64,000 bases of DNA from Amblyomma americanum (lineage: Eukaryota > Arthropoda > Arachnida > Ixodida > Ixodidae): positions 548,743,531 through 548,807,530 of the forward strand of contig NC_135497.1 of the NCBI RefSeq assembly GCF_052857255.1, given 5' to 3'. The notes beneath the pieces were generated by a model. That model was not told where the DNA came from and searched no databases. It was given only the letters and a program-made list of their open reading frames with translations. Both the position numbers and the translations under genes were made by a program. Positions 24,714-36,083 of this stretch are shown here, piece after piece; the stretch's first letter is position 1; every line of letters begins with the position of its first letter.

Positions 24714-24836
24714 GGCCTTGTGGTAGAGCATCCGCCTAGCATTCGGGAGGTACTGGGTTCGACCCCCTGTGCCGCCGTGTACCCGCCGGTTTTTAATGGG
24801 TACAAGATTTCCCCCGGCCTGGTGCTCGGCTCTTTG
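24714..24836 (+). mobile_element. tRNA-derived SINE, plus orientation
   Basis: The head resembles a tRNA: GGCCTTGTGGTAGAGCATCC contains a split box A, and GGTTCGACCCC at 24756-24766 is a canonical box B. Together these form an internal RNA polymerase III promoter. A non-tRNA body follows (CCGGTTTTTAATGGGTACAA, then CCTGGTGCTCGGCTCTT). It is 3'-truncated where it meets an inverted copy. It is not a tRNA gene: there is no proper anticodon stem or acceptor pairing. SINEs of this kind are known from ixodid ticks, but I cannot confirm the family. Confidence 0.8.
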
Positions 24837-24974
24837 GTCAAGACCCTGAGCTGAGCACCAGGCTGGTGGAAATCTTGTACACATTAAAAACCGGTGGGTA
24901 CCCTGCGTCACTGGGGATCGAACCCAGCACCACCCGAATGCGAGGCGGATGCTCTACCACAAGGCCACGCTTCG
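24837..24974 (-). mobile_element. tRNA-derived SINE, inverted partner of 24714-24836
   Basis: On the minus strand it reads TGGCCTTGTGGTAGAGCATC, box B GGTTCGATCCCCAG (24917-24904 region), then CCGGTTTTTAATGTGTACAA and CTGGTGCTCAGCTCA. With the preceding copy it makes a near-perfect palindrome with arms of about 120 bases. Compared with the matching pair at 32593-32752 it lacks about 26 bases at the centre. Confidence 0.8.
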
Positions 24975-25240
24975 GTATAGTAAAGGGCCACAAATGGGCT
25001 TCTACCGCACGAGACGGATTTAACGTTGTTGACGGCGGAACTTATCGCTGATCCATCAGAGCAGCTGTGGACGAGACCCTTCTTCCAAGCATTTCACCCA
25101 GAAGAGCCGGGCACTAGGCCGGGGGAAATCTTGTACCTATTAAAAAGCGGTGGGTACCCGGCGGCACTGGTAATCAAACCCAGCACCTCCCGAATGCGAG
25201 GCGGATGCTCTACCACAAGGCCACCGCTTCGGTCTTGACC
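24975..25240 (-). mobile_element. Longer tRNA-derived SINE, minus orientation
   Basis: The tRNA-like head lies at the high-coordinate end (minus strand GGCCTTGTGGTAGAGC near 25225-25210) and the body runs down to about 24975. This copy retains a 3' body absent from its neighbours (GGGTGAAATGCTTGG, then CTGCTCTGATGGATCAGCG and CCCATTTGTGGCCC). The full unit is thus about 250-265 bases, and the copy at 24837-24974 follows it head to tail. Box B is damaged (GGTTTGATTACC). The same tandem pair recurs at 32593-33010. Confidence 0.7.
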
Positions 25241-25268
25241 ACAGTTGACCACAGTTGACCACAGTTGC
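25238..25268 (+). repeat. TTGACCACAG short tandem repeat
   Basis: The decamer TTGACCACAG occurs three times in a row between the SINE head and resumed satellite. The homologous site at about 33011-33033 has only two imperfect units (TTGACCACAATTGACTACAG), so the tract differs between duplicated copies. Confidence 0.85.
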
Positions 25269-28200
25269 ACGGTATGGTATGGAATGGAATGATACGGTAT
25301 GGTATGCTTTGGTATAGTATAGTATGGAATGGTAAGTATGGTATGGTAGGGAATGGTATGGTACGGCATGGAATGGTATGTGTGGAATTGTACTGTATGT
25401 AGGTATGGTATGGTACGGTATGGTATAGAATGGTATGTATGGTATGATACGGAATGGTACGGTATGGTATGGTACGGTATGGTATTATAGGGTATTGTAT
25501 GGCATTGCATGGTACGGTATGGCACGGTATGGTATGGAATTTTATGTTATGATATGGTATAGTATGGAATGGTATGTATGGTATGGTATGGAATGGTAGG
25601 GTACGGTATGTATGGTATTGTACGATATGGTATGGTACAGTATGGTATGGAATGGTATGGTATCGTACGGTATGGTATGGAATAGTATGTATTTTATGAT
25701 ACAGTACGGTATGTACAGTAGGTATGGTATGGCATGATACGGTAGGAATGGTATGTATGGTATATATGGTATGGTATGATACGGTACGGTATGGTAGCGT
25801 GTGGTGTGGTATGGAATGGTACGGTGTGGTATGGAATGGTACGGTATGGCACAGTATGGTTTGGAATGGTATGTATGGTATGGTTCGTATGGTATGGTAC
25901 AGTATGAAATGGTATTTAATGGTATGTATTATATGGTACGGTATGGAATGGTATGGCACGGTATGTACGGTATGTTATGGTCGGGAGCTGTCTGGTACGC
26001 TAATGTATGGTATGGTATGTAATATGGTACGGAATGGTATGGAATGGAATGGTACGGTATGGTATGGTATGATATGGTAGGGTACGGTATGGTATGGTAT
26101 GGAATGGTATCGTATGGTACAGTATAGTATGGAACGGTATGGTATGGCATGGAATTGTATGTATAGTATGTTAGAGAATGGTATGGAACAGTATGGTATG
26201 AAAATGTATGTATGGTATGGTATGGTATGGCATGTATGGTATGGCACGGTATGGTACGGTATGGTATGGTATGGTAGGGTACGGTATGGTACGGTACGGT
26301 ATGGTATGGTACGGTATGATATGGAACGGTATGGTAATGTAAGGTATGGAATGGTATGTGTAGTATGGTACGGTATGGTATGGAATTATATGTATGGTAT
26401 GGTAAGGTGTGGTATGGTATGGAATGGTATGTATTGCATGGTACGCTATGGTATGGTATGGTACGGTATGGTACGGTGCGGTATTGTATGGTATGGTATG
26501 GTATGGTACGGTATGGCATGCAATGGTATGTATTGTATGTCACGGTATGGTATGGTACGATATGGTATGGTATGGAATGGAGGGTATGGTATGGTACGGT
26601 ATGGTATGGTATGGAATTGTATGTATGGTATGGTACGGTATGGTATGTACGGTATGGTACAGTATGGTTTAGTACGGTGTGGTATGGTATGGCATGGTAC
26701 AGTATGGTATGGTATGTATTGTATCGTACGGTATGGCACGGTATGGTTTGTAATTGTATGTATGGTATGGTACGGTATTTTACATATGGTATGGTATGGT
26801 ATGAAATAGTGCGGAATGGTATGTATGGTATGGTACGGTATGGTATGGTCTGGTATAGTCTGGTACGCTATGCTATGGTATGGTATGTATTGTATGGTAC
26901 AGTATGGTATAGTATGGAGTGGTATGTATGGTATGGTACAGTATAGAATGACATGGTATGTATGGTATGGTACGGTATGGTATGGTAAGGTATGGAGTGG
27001 CATGTATGGTATGGTACGGTAGGGTACATTATGGTATGGTATGGTAGGGTATGGTACAGTACAGTATAGAACGGTATGGTATTGTAAGGTATGGAATGGT
27101 AACTATAGTATGATACAGTATGGAATGAAATTGTATGTATGGTATGGTATGGTAAGGTAAGGTATGGCATGGTATTTTATGGTATGGAATGGTATGTGTG
27201 GTATGATATGCTATGGTATGGTATTGTATGGTATGGTACGGTATGGCGTAAAATGGAATGTGTTGTATGGTATGGTATGGTACGATATGGTATGGTATGG
27301 TACGGTATGGTATGGTAAGGTACGGTATGGTATGTAATGGAATGGTACGGTATTGTATTCTATAGTATGATATAGTATAGAATGGTATGTATGGTATGGT
27401 ATGGAATGGTATGGTAAGGTATGGAATAGTATGTATAGTAGGAACGGTATGTATGGTATAGTACGGTATGGTACAGTATGGTAAGAAAGGTATGATATGG
27501 TATCGTACGGTATGGTATGGTGAGGAATGGTATGTATGGTATGGTACAGTATGGTACGGTATGGCATGATACAGTAGGAATGATATGTATGGTATGGTAT
27601 GGCATGGTACGGTATGGTATGGTATGTATGGTATGGTATGGTATGGCTTGGAATGATATGTATGGTATGGTACGGTATTGTATGTATTATATGGTACGGT
27701 ATGAAATGGTATGGAATGGTATGTATGGTAATGGAAGGGTATGGTACAGTATGTACGGTATGGTATGGTCTGGTACAGTCTGGTACACTATGGTATGGTA
27801 TGTATAGTATGGTACGGTATGGTATGGAATGGAATGTATGTTATGGTCGGTATGGTACCATATGTTATGGCATGGTATGGTGTGGTATGGTATGGTATTG
27901 AATGGTATGTACTGTATGACACGGTTTGTTATGGTACAGTAGGGTATGATATGGTATGTAATGGTATTGTATGGCATGGTACAGTATGGTATGGAATGGT
28001 ATGTATGGTATGGTATGGTATGTATGGAATGGTATGGTATGGTCGGTATGATACCGTATGGTACGGCATGGTACGGTTTGTGGGGTATGGCACGGTATGG
28101 TACGGTATGTATGGTATGGAATGGTATGGTAGGGTACAGTAGGGTACGGTAGGGTACAGTAGGGTATGGTATGGTACGGTACGGTATGGTATGGTACGGT

Positions 28201-30803
28201 ATGATATGGAACGGATGGTATGGTAAGGTATGGAATGGTATGTATAGTAGGATACGGTATGGTATGGAATTGTATCTATGGTATGGTATGGTAAGGTATG
28301 GGGTGGTATGGTATGGTATGGAATGGTATGTACGGTATGGTATGCTATGGTATGGTACGGTATGGTTCAGTGCGGTATGATATGGTATGGTTCGGTATGG
28401 TACGGTATGGCATGGAATGGTATGTATGGTATGTGGTACGGTACGGTATGGTACGGTATTGTATGGTATGGTACGGTATGGTATGGTATGGTATGGAACG
28501 GTATGGTATGGAATGGTATGGTATGGTATGGTATGCTGTGCTTTGGTATGGTATGGAATGGTACGGTATGGTATGCTATGGTATGGTATGGAATGGTATG
28601 TATGGTAGGGTACGGTATGTATGGTATAGTACGATATGGTATGGTACAGTATGGTATGAAATGTTATGGTATCGTACGGTATGGTATGGAATAGTATGTA
28701 TTTAATGATACAGTATGGTATGTACAGCAGGTACGGTATGGCATGATACGGTAGGAATGGTATTTATGGTATATATGGTATGGTATGGTACGGTACGGTA
28801 TGGTACCGTGTGGTGTTTTATGGAATGGTACGGTGTGGTATGGAATGGTACGGTATGGCACAGTATGGTTTGGAATGGTATGTATGGTATGGTACGTATG
28901 GTATGGTTTGTATGGTATGGTACAGTATGAAATGTTATTTATTGGTATGTATTATATGGTAAGGTATGGAGTGGTATGGCACGGTATGTACGGTATGGTA
29001 TGGTCGGGAGCTCTCTGGTACGCTAATGTATGGTATGTAATAAGGTACGGCATGGTATGGTATGGAATGGAATGCATGGTATTGTACCGTATGGTACGGC
29101 ATGTTATGGTACGGTATGGTATGGAATGGTATGGTATGGTATGGTAGGGTACAGTATGGTATGGTATGGAATGGTATCGTATGATACAGTATAGTATGCA
29201 ACGGTATGGTATGGCATGGAATGGTATGTATAGTATGTTAGAGATTGGTATGGTACAGTATGGTATGGAAACGTATGTGTGGTATGATATGGTACGGCAT
29301 GTATGGTATGGCACGGTATGGTACGGTATGGTATGGTATGGTAGCGTACGGTATGGTACGGTACGGTAGGGTATGGTACGGTATGATATGGAACGGTATG
29401 TTAATGTAAGGTATGGAATGGTATGTATGCTATGGTATGGTAAGGTGTGGTATGGTATGGAATGGTATGTATAGCATGGTACGCTATGGTATGGTATGGT
29501 ACGGTATGCAATGGTATGTATTGTATGGCACGGTATGGGATGGTACGATATGGTATGGTATGGTACGGTATGGTATGGAATTGAGGGTATGGTATCGTAC
29601 GGTATGGTATGGTATGGAATTGTATGTATGGTATGTTACGCTATGGTATGTAAGGTATGGTATGTACGGTATGGTATGTACGGTATTGAATGGTATGTAC
29701 GGTATAACACGGTTTGGTATGGTACGGTAGGGTACGATATGGTATGTAATGGTATGGTATGGTAGAGTTGGTATGGAATGGAATGGTATGGCATGGTATG
29801 GTATGTATGGAATGGTATGGTATGGCATGGTCGGTATGATACCGTATGGTACGGCATGGTACGGTATGTGGGGTATGGCACGGTATGGTACGGTATGTAT
29901 GGTATGAAATGGTATGGTAGGGTACAGTAGGGTACGGTAGGGTACGGTAGGGTATGGTATGGTACGGTACGGTATGGTATGGTACGTATGATATGGAACG
30001 AATGGTATGGTAAGGTATGGAATGGTATGTATAGTAGGGTACGGTATGGTATGGAATTGTATGTATGGTATGGTATGGTAAGGTATGGGGTGGTATGGTA
30101 TGGTATGGAATGGTATGTATGGTATGCTATGGTATGGTACGGTATGGTTCAGTGCGGTATGATATGGTATGGTTCGGTATGGTACGTTATGGCATGGAAT
30201 GGAATGTATGGTATGGTACGGTATGGTGTGGTACGGTATGGTATGGAATGGTATGGTACGGTATCGTACGGTAAGGTATGGTATAGAATGAAATGTATGG
30301 TATGGTCAGTATGGTACCATAAGGTACAGTATGGTACGGAATGTATGGTACAGTCAGTATGGTGTGGTATGGTAGGGTACGGTATGGTACTGTATGGCAT
30401 GGAATGGTATGTATGGTTTGGTACGGTAGGGTATGGCATGGAATGGTATGTATGGTATGGTCAGCACGGTATGGTACAGTATGTGTGGCGTGGTATGGTA
30501 GGGTACGGTATGGTACGGTACTGTAAAGTAAGGTACGGTATCATATAGAACGCTATGGTATGGTAAGGTATGGAATGGTATGTATAGTAGGGTACAGTAT
30601 GGTATGGAATTGTATGTATGGTATGGTATGGTTAGGTATGACATGGTATGGTATGATATGGAATGGTATGTATGGTATGGTACGGTATGGTACGGTGCGG
30701 TATGGTATGGTACGGTATGGTGTGGAATGGTATGTACGGTAAGGTAGGGTATGGTATGGTACGATATGGTATAGTATGCTAAGGTATCATACGGTATGGT
30801 ATG
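25269..30803 (+). repeat. GGTAT/GGTAC satellite, block E (5.5 kb)
   Basis: The longest uninterrupted satellite block. It contains recognisable duplicated sub-blocks: about 25650-26450 recurs at 28660-29500 and 33450-34330 (marked by TCGGGAGCT(G/C)TCTGGTACGC at 25981, 29004 and 33749). About 26450-28660 resembles block A. About 28030-28150 recurs at 29820-29950. So the block is a mosaic of larger duplications laid over the 5-bp repeat. It ends at the I-type LINE fragment. Confidence 0.97.
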
Positions 30804-31524
30804 GCACAGTATGAGGTTGAGGTTGAGGTGTTGAAGGCTACAGGTGGGGTTAGCCTTGATTTATCATCCGGCAATTGCTCCACCGCAGCGTCCCTTCGAT
30901 ATTAACAATGCCGCATCTACCCCGCTAAGCGCACAGTCTCTTATATTAGCACACATTCTCTCCCGCAGTCTCCATCTATGCACACAATCAATCCACACAG
31001 TTCACAACACAGTCCACTCCAGAAGTCACCATCTATGCACATATTCAGTCACAGAAGAACATACGCCATTGTAGTGCCACTCCATACACACCTTCACTGA
31101 CAGTATAAAGTAGCCCACTCCGGAAGACACCATCTATGCACACATTGAAACGCAGTAGGCCAGAGTCCGTTCCTGCTGTTACCATTTAAAAACAAGATCT
31201 GTGTTCTGCAGAAATGTTAAAAGAAGGCGTGCAGCCTCCCTTCTGCATGTCTGCTCTCCACTCGGGTAGACAATGTCCTGCACTGTGCTATTACGAGGTC
31301 CTGTCTTCTTGAAGGAAGCGAACATCACCTGCCTTTCCGCGCTGTACTCTGGGTAGTACATAATATAATGTTCGATATCCCCGCACACACCACATAAAGA
31401 GCAGAGCGGAAACGATGTTATGCCGGTATTATGCATCCATGCAGGAGCGCGAGCAGAGGTCGTGCGAATTCGATGTAGAAGGGTCGCCTGAGATCTTCTC
31501 AGTCCCTTGGTCACACATGGCTTG
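30804..31524 (-). mobile_element. 3' fragment of the I-type LINE (second copy)
   Basis: Corresponds to 8458-9167 of the fuller copy: the same CAACCT-type tail (one unit longer), 3' UTR, and the ORF2 C-terminus from 31514 to 31179 with CSLCGVCGDIEH. It stops abruptly at 31524 inside ORF2, where satellite begins. The satellite at its 3' side also matches that of the fuller copy, so it is better explained by segmental duplication, with a breakpoint in the LINE, than by a separate truncated insertion. Confidence 0.88.
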
Positions 31525-32467
31525 GTATGTGTGTTATGGTACGGTATGGTATGGTAAGTATGGTATGGTGCGGAATGATAAGGTAAGGTATGGAGTGGTA
31601 TGTATGGTGTGAAACACTATGTATGGTATGGTAAGTATGGTATGGAATGGTATGGTATTGTACGGTGTGGTATGGTATGGAATGGTATGTATGGTGTGGC
31701 ACAGTATGGTATGTACAGTATGGTACGGTATGGCACGATACGGTAGGAATTGTATGTATGGTATGGAATGGCACGTATGGTATGTTACGGTACGGTATGG
31801 TACGGTGTGGTATGGTATGGTATGGCACGGTACAGTATGTTATGGTTGCGTATGGCACGGTATGGTTTGGAATGGTATGTACGGTATGGTACATATGGAA
31901 TTGTACGGTATGAAATGGTATGGAATGGTATGTATGGTATGGTACGGTATGGAATGGTATGGTACGGTATGTATGGTATGGTACGGTCTGGTATGCTATG
32001 GTATGGTATGGTATGTATGGTATGGTACAGCATGGTATGGTATGGTATGAAATGGTATGGTACAGTATTTTATGGAATGGTATGGTATGGCATAGAATGG
32101 TATCTATAGTATGGTACAGTTTGGTATGGAATGGTATGCATGGTATGGTATGGTATGTATAGTATAGTACGTTATGGTATCGTATGGTACGGTACGGTAT
32201 TCTATGGTATGGTATGGTACGGTACGGTATGGTATGGTACGGTATGGCACGGTATGGTATGGAATGGTATGGTACGGTATGGTATGCTATGGTTTGGTAT
32301 GGTATGGAATGGTAAGTATAGTATTTTACGCAATGGTATGGTATGGAATGGTATGTATGGTATGGTATGGTATGTGTGGTATGGTACGGTACAGTTTTGT
32401 ATAGAATGCTATGGTATGGTATGGTATGGTATGGTATGATACGTTATGGCACGGTATGGTTTGGAAT
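31525..32467 (+). repeat. GGTAT/GGTAC satellite, block F (0.9 kb)
   Basis: Closely follows block D from about 23780 to its end, including the same landmarks and the same GGTTTGGAATGG join to a plus-strand SINE. It is therefore the left part of a second copy of the 23.8-26.5 kb segment. Confidence 0.96.
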
Positions 32468-32592
32468 GGCCTTATGGTAGAGCATCCGCCTCGCATTCGG
32501 GAGGTGCTGGGTTCGACCCCCTGTGCCGCCGTGTAGCCACCGGTTTTTAATGGGTACAAGATTTCCCCCGGCCTGGTGCTCGGCTCTTTGGT
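32468..32592 (+). mobile_element. tRNA-derived SINE, plus orientation (second cluster)
   Basis: Duplicate of 24714-24836, with box B GGTTCGACCCC at 32510-32520 and the same non-tRNA body, truncated at the same place (CGGCTCTT). The first box has GGCCTTATGGTAGAGC, one change from the other copy. Confidence 0.8.
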
Positions 32593-32752
32593 CAAGACCC
32601 TTTTCCCAAGCATCTCACCCAGAAGAGCTGAGCACCAGGCTGGGGTAAATCTTGTACACATTAAAAACCGGTGGGTACCCGGCGCCACTGGGGATCGAAC
32701 CCAGCACCTCCCGAATGCGAGGCGGATGCTCTACCACAAGGCCACGCTTCGG
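32593..32752 (-). mobile_element. tRNA-derived SINE, minus orientation, inverted partner (second cluster)
   Basis: Head at the high-coordinate end (minus strand GGCCTTGTGGTAGAGC near 32743-32728), box B GGTTCGATCCCCAG intact, body running to CTTGGGAAAAGGGTC near 32590. It forms a palindrome with 32468-32592. It keeps the central ~26 bases that the copy at 24837-24974 has lost. Confidence 0.8.
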
Positions 32753-33010
32753 TATAGTAAAGGGCCACAAATGGGCTTCTACCGCACGAGGCGGATTTAA
32801 CGTTGTTGACGGCGGAACTTACCGCTGATCCATCAGAGCAGCTGTGGTCGAGACCCTTTTCCCAAGCATTTCACCCAGAAGAGCCGGGCACCAGGCCTGG
32901 GGAAATCTTGTACCTATTAAGAAGTGGTGGGTACCCGGCGGCACTGGTAATCAAACCCAGCACCTGCCGAATGCAAGGCGGATGCTCTACCACAAGGCCA
33001 CCACTTCGGT
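32753..33010 (-). mobile_element. Longer tRNA-derived SINE, minus orientation (second cluster)
   Basis: Duplicate of 24975-25240, about 258 bases, head at the high-coordinate end, body with CTGCTCTGATGGATCAGCG and CCCATTTGTGGCCC. Box B reads GGTTTGATTACC, the same damaged form as in the first cluster, so the two clusters descend from one cluster already carrying this defect. Confidence 0.72.
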
Positions 33011-33033
33011 CTTGACCACAATTGACTACAGTT

Positions 33034-34392
33034 GCACGGTATGATATGGAATGAAATGATACGGTATGGTATGCTATGGTATGGTATAGTATAGAATGGT
33101 AAGTATGGTATGGTACGGAATGGTATGGAACGGCATGGAATGGTGTGTATGGAACTGTACTGTATGTATGGTATGGTATGGTACGGTATGGTATAGAATG
33201 GTATGTATGGTATGATACGGAATGGTACGATATGGTATGGTACGGTATGGTATTATTGGGTATTGTATGGTATTGTATGGTACGGTATGGCACGGTATGG
33301 TATTTAATTGTATGTTAAGGTATGGTAAAGTATGCAATGGTATGTATGGTATGGTGTGGAAAGGTATGGTATGGTATGGAATGGTATGTATGGCATGGTA
33401 CGAATGTACGGTATAGTATGGTATGGTATGATACGGTATGGTATGGAATATTATGGTATCGTACGGTATGGTATGGAATGGTATGTATGGTATGATACAG
33501 TATGGTATGTACAGTAGGTACGGTATGGCATGATACGGTACGACTGGTGTGTATGCGATATATGGTATGGAATGGTACGGTGTGGTATGGAATGGTATGG
33601 TATGGCACAGTATGGTTTGGAATGGTATGTATGTATGGTACGTATGGTATGGTTCGTATGGTATGGTACAGTATGAAATGGTATGGAATGGTATGTATTA
33701 TATCGTACGGTATGGAATGGTACTTAACGGTATGTACGGTATGGTATGGTCGGGAGCTGTCTGGTACAGTATGGTATGGTATGGTATGTACGGTATGGTA
33801 CGGCATGGTATGGTATTTAATGGAATGTATGATATTGTACCGTATGGTACGGCATGTTATGGTACGGTATGGTATGGAATGGTATGAACGGTATGGTACG
33901 GTATGGTATGGTATTGTAGGGTACGGTATGGTATGGTATGGTATGGAATGGTATCGTATGGTACAGTATAGTATGGAACGGTATGGTATGGCATCGATTG
34001 GTATGTATAGTATGTTAGAGAATGGTATGGTACAGTATGGTATGGAAATGTATGTATGGTATGGTATGGAACAGCATGTATGGTATGGCACGATATGGTA
34101 CCGTATGTATGGTATGGTACGGTATGGTATGGTATGGTAGGGTATGGTATGGTACGGTACGGTATGGTATGGTACGGTATGATATGGAACGGTACGGTAA
34201 TGTAAGGTATGGAATGGTATGTATAGTATGGTACAGTTTGGAATGAAATTGTATGTATGGTATGGTATGGTAAGGTGTGGTATGTTATGGAATGGTATGT
34301 ATTGCTTGGTAGGCTATGGTATGGTATGGTACGGTATGGTACTGTGCGGTATTGTATGGCATATGGCGGTATTGTATGGCGGTATTGTATGT
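33034..34392 (+). repeat. GGTAT/GGTAC satellite, block G (1.4 kb)
   Basis: Matches block E from about 25269 to 26490, including TCGGGAGCTGTCTGG at 33749. It degenerates at the right end into a GGCGGTATTGTAT triplet just before the CR1-like element starts at 34393. Confidence 0.96.
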
Positions 34393-35042
34393 TTTTGGCA
34401 GCGACGGCAGCTCGAGCAACACGTCCGTAACGCCGCTCTTCTGCACATGCAGGTTGATCGGTGCCAGCCGGAAATTCTTGCGGCTGCCTACCCACCTTCG
34501 TGCTTTTGCAAGCCTTTTCTGCCGAAGACTTTACAGTGATTTTGTTTGCCAGCCACCGTTCTCAACGTTCCGGACCATTCCGGACCATTCGGCGGCGCGT
34601 CTGCGACCGCTCCTGGCAACCATTTCGCCACCAGCAGAGACATCTGTGTTCCGGACTGCTACTGGGGGGCGTGTTTCGTCACGCATTTTGGCAGCGACGG
34701 CAGCTCGAGCAACACGTCCGTAACGCCGCTCTTCTGCACATGCAGGTCGATCGGTGCCAGCCGGAAATTCTTGCGGCTGCCTACCCACCTTCGTGCTTTT
34801 GCAAGCCTTTTCTGCCGAAGACTGGACAGTGATTTTGTTTGCCAGCCACCGTTCTCAACGTTCCGGACCATTCCGAACCATTCGGCGGCGCGTCTGCGAC
34901 CGCTCCTGGCAACCATTTCGCCACCAGCAGAGACATCTGTGTTCCGGACTGCTACAGGGGGGCGTGTTTCGTCACGCATTTTGGAAGCGACGGCAGCTCG
35001 AGCAACACGTCCGTAACGCCGCTCTTCTGCACATGCAGGTTG
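34393..35042 (+). promoter_or_regulatory. Tandem 293-bp 5'-UTR monomers of the CR1-like LINE
   Basis: The sequence GGCAGCGACGGCAGCTCGAG recurs at 34397 and 34690, and with one change at 34983, a constant spacing of 293. There are two complete monomers and a ~64-bp partial third, which diverges after ACATGCAGGTTG. The first monomer is cut at the satellite junction, as 5' truncation inside a monomer array would give. In mouse L1 such monomers act as the promoter; the same role here is inference. The short frames in this region are repeats of each other and not genes. Confidence 0.85.
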
Positions 35043-35136
35043 GTGACCGTCACTTATCTTTACCACGCGGTTATCACGCGCTTTTGCTGCCGTTGCTGCC
35101 AACTTGCTACAGTGTTCAGTGCTTTAACTGCGAGCC
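35043..35136 (+). promoter_or_regulatory. Non-repeated leader before CR1-like ORF1
   Basis: 94 bases between the monomer array and the ORF1 start codon. The context GCGAGCCATGCC around the ATG at 35137 has a purine missing at -3 (C) but is otherwise unremarkable. No TATA box. Confidence 0.5.
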
Positions 35137-36033
35137 ATGCCTCGGTGCTGTTCTTGTCGCGTGGCGCTTCGTGATGACGAGCCTTCAATAGTTTGCTGTG
35201 ACTGCAAATTTCATTTTCATGCTGTTGAGTGTTCTGGTATGACTGAAGAAGTGTTCAACTCTAAAAAAAGCAAAACGTCCTGGAAATGTGCAATGTGCAG
35301 GCCAAGTGGCGCTCGGGACGACGGTCCCGTGGCTTTTGGAAAGGAGGACGCTGAACTAAAGTCCCTCGTATTAGAGATCAACCGGAAATTGTCATCCCTT
35401 CTCCCACTAACAGACAAAGTAGGTGGCATTGAACAATCGATCCAGATGTTATCGAACCAGTTCGATGCAGTGCAAGAAAAGTTAAAGCAACAGAGAAAGG
35501 AAATAAAAGACATTAAGGCACGAATTGACCGAATTGAGAGAGAGGAAGACATTTTGGGCCTGGCGCGACTGCAAATGGATGTTGACGAGCTTGAGTGGCG
35601 GAGTAGGCGGTTAAACATTGAAATACATGGTCTAGCGGAATCTCAAGATGAAGACCTCCTTGCTAAAGTCAATGAACTTGCGGACGAGTTGAACATGCAT
35701 CAACTCGTAAAGGAGGACGTTCTGGCTCTTCATAGGCTGCCCGCGAAGCCCGGGTACACAAAAGCCGTGATCGTGAGGTTTGCGCGCCAGGACCTAAGAG
35801 ATGCATGGTTGGAAAAAAGAAAAGCTCTGAGGGATTCCGAAGGAAAGAGGTATATCACAGAAAACATGACAAAGCGTTCAAAAGCGCTCCTGGTAGCTGT
35901 CAAGGCATGGGCTAAATCGCATGACTATGACTTTGCCTGGCACTCAAACGGAAAGGTCCTGGTGCGCAGAAGGCCTGGGGACTCCGCCGTAGTCATCAAA
36001 TGTGAAAGTGATCTCTCAAACCTGGTCACCTGA
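35137..36033 (+). CDS. CR1-like ORF1 protein: PHD-type zinc finger, coiled coil, RNA-binding-like core
   Basis: A fully open 298-residue frame. Residues 4-52 have a C4HC3 pattern (CCSC, VCCDC, FHFHAVEC, WKCAMC), which is a PHD-type finger. Residues about 70-145 are heptad-like and rich in Leu, Glu and Lys (coiled coil). Then RRLNIEIHGL and KAVIVRFARQDLRDAWLEKR resemble the RRM plus C-terminal domain layout of L1-type ORF1 proteins. These proteins bind element RNA as oligomers in the cytoplasm and act as chaperones for target-primed reverse transcription. PHD-bearing ORF1s are known in CR1-type LINEs. The start is the first ATG after the leader. ORF2 begins 50 bases downstream. It should not be taken for a host PHD protein. 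Confidence 0.85.
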   Translation: MPRCCSCRVALRDDEPSIVCCDCKFHFHAVECSGMTEEVFNSKKSKTSWKCAMCRPSGARDDGPVAFGKEDAELKSLVLEINRKLSSLLPLTDKVGGIEQSIQMLSNQFDAVQEKLKQQRKEIKDIKARIDRIEREEDILGLARLQMDVDELEWRSRRLNIEIHGLAESQDEDLLAKVNELADELNMHQLVKEDVLALHRLPAKPGYTKAVIVRFARQDLRDAWLEKRKALRDSEGKRYITENMTKRSKALLVAVKAWAKSHDYDFAWHSNGKVLVRRRPGDSAVVIKCESDLSNLVT

Positions 36034-36083
36034 GTCTTGTGTCTGTGCTGTGTTGCCTTTGTTCTGTCTAAATTCCAAGTTCA

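Noticed and set aside
24714..24776. A tRNA gene
   Set aside because: Boxes A and B are present, but the anticodon arm and acceptor stem do not pair properly, and it continues into a shared non-tRNA body; it is a SINE head.
34416..35174. Short overlapping frames of 85-156 residues
   Set aside because: They are repeated translations of the 293-bp monomers on both strands, with no independent support.
35137..36033. Host PHD-finger protein
   Set aside because: It is followed at 50 bases by a LINE endonuclease/RT frame and preceded by LINE 5'-UTR monomers; the layout is a CR1-type ORF1.
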